NCBI GenBank assembly: GCA_027486155.1
Contig: JAIXPR010000335.1
Coordinates: forward strand, 1-7,970
Direction: 5' to 3'
Length of the DNA stretch: 7,970 nt
Source of the DNA: Pseudomonadota bacterium
GTDB lineage: Bacteria; Bdellovibrionota_C; UBA2361; OMII01
In this document: positions 6,004 through 7,970 of the stretch, piece by piece
Position numbering within the stretch: position 1 is the stretch's first letter
Layout: every line of letters starts with the position of its first letter
Program-made: the position numbers and the translations under genes
Notes under the pieces: generated by a model
Databases searched by the model: none
What the model was told of the DNA's origin: nothing
The model's input: the letters and a program-made list of their open reading frames with translations, nothing else

Positions 6004-6735
6004 CTACCCCGGAATAATCAACGACTCGCCAGTAATCGGATGCGGGACCTTGGTAAAGGAACTCCCGTACACCTCTTGTAGCAACGAAGGGAGCTCGGGC
6101 GCGGAGACAGCACCGTCCCACACAACAGCGCCCTGCCGTAGCATCACAACGCGCTCCGCGAGGCGAGTCGCCAGCGAGATATCGTGAGTGACAAGGATGT
6201 AGGAGATACTCTTTTCATGGTGATACCTCTGAACGATCCGCTCAACCTCGCTTCGTCCCGTCGGGTCGAGGTGCGCCGTTGGCTCATCAAGCAGCACAAG
6301 CCGCGCTCGCTGCGCAACCGCACCAACCAGGACAACTCGTTGGAGCTCTCCCCCACTCAGGTCCGGAAGATGTCGATCGACGAGATTCCTGACGGTCGGT
6401 TCGATAAGATCCATATCCGACACGCCACTCAATTCCAGGAACTCTCGGACGGTGAAGCGCGGAACGAACGGCAAGCGTTGCGGGACCATACTCACCATGC
6501 GAGCACGTTCGCTCGGCGTGAGCGCCTTCACCTCTCCGCCTTCAAGTTTTATTGACCCCGTATAGTGCGGAAGAAGTCCGGCGATCACCTTGAGCAGAGA
6601 GCTTTTTCCCGCGCCGTTTGCGCCAACGAGCGCGACTTTTTCACCCTGCGAGATGATGAGGTTGATCTCTTTGAGCAACGTCCGTCCCCCCACCTGAAGG
6701 GACAGGTCGTGGAGCGCAAGTAACGGCTGGGTCAT
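6004..6735 (-). CDS. ABC transporter ATP-binding protein (BtuD/FecE-like)
   Basis: 243 residues, a complete nucleotide-binding subunit that powers import through the neighbouring permease. In order: the Walker A GANGAGKS at 38-45, Q-loop Gln86 in MVPQR, the signature LSGGE at 126-130, Walker B LVLLDEP at 146-152 followed by the D-loop TAHLD, and switch His184 in VTHD. The C-terminal region carries a short extension typical of iron-chelate and cobalamin importers. The ATG at 6735 overlaps the stop of the binding-protein gene by four bases (ATGA), and AAAGGAG lies five bases before the start, so translation is both coupled and independently primed. All catalytic residues are intact. Its place between a TroA-like binding protein and a FecCD permease fixes it to this importer rather than a general exporter. 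Confidence 0.94.
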   Translation of the reverse strand: MTQPLLALHDLSLQVGGRTLLKEINLIISQGEKVALVGANGAGKSSLLKVIAGLLPHYTGSIKLEGGEVKALTPSERARMVSMVPQRLPFVPRFTVREFLELSGVSDMDLIEPTVRNLVDRHLPDLSGGELQRVVLVGAVAQRARLVLLDEPTAHLDPTGRSEVERIVQRYHHEKSISYILVTHDISLATRLAERVVMLRQGAVVWDGAVSAPELPSLLQEVYGSSFTKVPHPITGESLIIPG

Positions 6736-7589
6736 GTTCGCTCCTTTCGCTCAAGAAGCTCCGCGAGCTTCTCCGCCAGCACGATATATCGAGGTCCAGG
6801 GATGCTGGCGTAATCTTCCGACAAGGTAAAGATTCGGGAGTTTTTAACCGCCGGTACCTGCGGAAATCGATTCCATACGGCGGTCGGCGCGCCCTTAAGC
6901 GCTGGGTCATCGACGTTTACCACCTCAACGATCGCTTCTGGGGAGAGAGCCATGAAGCCCTCCGCCGAGAGCATCGGAACAGCGACCGTTGGATCGGTAT
7001 TTACATTCCTCATGCCCAAGAACTCGATGACGCCAGTGTAGAATCCATCTTTGCCGGACACATAGATTCCAGAGAGAGAATCCCCCTCATGCATCCGTCC
7101 CACGACAACAAGGGTTCTGTAGGATGGAGCGGCAGCTCGCCTCGCGCGAAGAGCGTTTTCGCGTTGCTCTAAGGTAGCGAGCTTCTCACGAGCGCGTGAT
7201 TCGACACCACACACATCTCCGATTATCGAGATACTTCTCTTGATCCCCTCAACGGTGGTGTGATCAACCTCTTGGGCTGGAACCCCAAATTTTTGAAGAC
7301 TCCCTCGTATCTCCGCATTCTCCCTCAGACCGAACACCTGCGTGGGCTTGAGCGATAACATATTCTCAAGGCTCATGTCGTAAAAGCCACCTACCGTTGC
7401 GATAGACTGCGCCTCGGGGGGATATCGACAGTACCGGGTCACACCAACAAGTTTCTCACCGAGTCCCAACTCATAGATCACTTCGGTGATACTGGGAGAA
7501 AGCGAGATGATTCGCGCGCATCGGTCCACTTCGGCACTACAGGGCGTGACGAGAAAGGGAGCGAGCAGGGTTAGAAGAAAGCGTTTCAT
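6732..7589 (-). CDS. Periplasmic substrate-binding protein of ABC importer (BtuF-like)
   Basis: 285 residues. A signal peptide covers 1-19 (hydrophobic core LLTLLAPFLV, cut after PCSA). The mature protein has the two-lobe TroA/helical-backbone fold of cobalamin, haem and siderophore binders: RIISLSPSITEVIYELGLG (26-44), LVGVTRYCRYPPEA (47-60), VGGFYDMSLENMLSLKP (66-82) with the expected first-lobe layout, and a second lobe ending near LAEKLAELLE. The YPPEA and VGGF segments resemble BtuF closely, favouring cobalamin. Cys17 in the signal peptide is not in a lipobox, so it is probably soluble rather than lipidated. Mature cysteines are Cys24, Cys54 and Cys127, and I cannot tell whether any are paired. 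The start overlaps the TonB stop by four bases (ATGA) with no clear ribosome binding site, so its translation probably depends on TonB translation. Confidence 0.85.
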   Translation of the reverse strand: MKRFLLTLLAPFLVTPCSAEVDRCARIISLSPSITEVIYELGLGEKLVGVTRYCRYPPEAQSIATVGGFYDMSLENMLSLKPTQVFGLRENAEIRGSLQKFGVPAQEVDHTTVEGIKRSISIIGDVCGVESRAREKLATLEQRENALRARRAAAPSYRTLVVVGRMHEGDSLSGIYVSGKDGFYTGVIEFLGMRNVNTDPTVAVPMLSAEGFMALSPEAIVEVVNVDDPALKGAPTAVWNRFPQVPAVKNSRIFTLSEDYASIPGPRYIVLAEKLAELLERKERT

Positions 7590-7970
7590 TCGATAAGACT
7601 AAACGATACTACCATAGTCTTTTCCGCGGCGGCGGGAACACCAGCTCGCAGGGCCGGTTTGAATGTGGCTTCAAGGGCACTCTCCTCAGCGGCTCGGTCA
7701 AGGAGCTCCGAACCGGAGCTCTGTACCACCTCGGCTCGGTCGACGGTGCCATCAGCAGCCACCCAGACCTTAACGCCCACCTTTCCCTCAACCCCTCGCT
7801 CTCGAGCCCGCTGCGGATAGGGAGGTTTCGGCATCGAGACCATAACTGGTTGAGAAAATAGGGTCCCAAGAAGACCACCCCCTCCAACATTCCCAGGCTT
7901 AAGGTCCGCAGGAGGGGCTACAGGGGACTGGACGGGGCGCTGTGGCTGTTTCGCAGCGAGGGCCTTACGA
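7586..7970 (-). CDS. TonB-family energy transducer, C-terminal part (5' end outside window)
   Basis: The frame is open from the window edge to the stop at 7588-7586, giving 127 visible residues. The visible N-terminal part is a Pro/Gln/Ala-rich linker (about 1-25), then a Gly-rich patch VGGGGLLG (28-35). The TonB C-terminal domain starts at about residue 47: PKPPYPQRARERGVEGKV with the classic YP motif, VKVWVAADGTV, the helix LLDRAAEESALEATFKPA and a final VVSFSLIE strand. The N-terminal membrane anchor must lie beyond 7970. TonB uses the proton motive force via ExbB/ExbD to open outer-membrane receptors, which fits its place directly ahead of a periplasmic binding protein, ATPase and permease. 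An internal ATG at 7843 is not the true start, because the linker is clearly coding upstream of it. Its stop overlaps the next start by four bases, so the four genes form one operon. Confidence 0.9.
   Translation of the reverse strand, partial: RKALAAKQPQRPVQSPVAPPADLKPGNVGGGGLLGTLFSQPVMVSMPKPPYPQRARERGVEGKVGVKVWVAADGTVDRAEVVQSSGSELLDRAAEESALEATFKPALRAGVPAAAEKTMVVSFSLIE

Noticed and set aside
7586..7843. TonB starting at ATG 7843 as a short 85-residue protein
   Set aside because: The frame stays open to the window edge and encodes a proline-rich linker typical of TonB, so the real start is outside the window.

Overview
The window reads as ordinary chromosomal DNA of a Gram-negative bacterium of moderate to high GC content. 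The evidence for this is a TonB-family protein, Sec signal peptides on periplasmic proteins, and an SrkA-type kinase. I cannot name a lineage from the sequence alone. Genes are densely packed, with 4-base ATGA overlaps or 1-base gaps inside operons. I see no insertion sequences, phage genes, CRISPR arrays, rRNA or tRNA genes.

Layout from left to right. (1) Positions 22-805, minus strand: a two-gene unit with an unrecognised four-helix membrane protein followed one base later by a periplasmic CusF-like copper-binding protein. An 11-bp palindrome sits just upstream of the unit. (2) Positions 863-2231, minus strand: a CNNM/CBS/CorC-family membrane protein (CorB/YtfL type) ending in a convincing intrinsic terminator. 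A possible tiny secreted peptide (2282-2416) lies just upstream on the same strand. (3) Positions 2441-3424, plus strand: an adenosine-deaminase-family metal hydrolase with the whole metal and catalytic set. (4) Positions 3425-3780: a convergent intergenic stretch with no supportable gene. (5) Positions 3781-4791, minus strand: SrkA/YihE-type stress-response kinase, with a cluster of ACCG(G)TTA-like repeats in its upstream region. (6) Positions 5022-7970, minus strand: an operon in the order tonB (5' end outside the window), periplasmic binding protein, ABC ATPase, FecCD-type permease. The junctions are so tight that the four are probably translated from one message.

The main functional story is the right-hand operon. 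TonB energises outer-membrane receptors, the binding protein collects the substrate in the periplasm, and the ATPase/permease pair moves it across the inner membrane. The substrate is probably cobalamin (BtuF/BtuD/BtuC type), but a siderophore or haem cannot be excluded because no outer-membrane receptor is visible. The left-hand pair hints at copper handling. I found no clearly new system. The points most worth a second look are the CusF-like protein with a loop inserted into its metal site and its unknown membrane partner, the TonB-ABC coupling, the small signal-peptide ORF, and the repeat cluster upstream of srkA.
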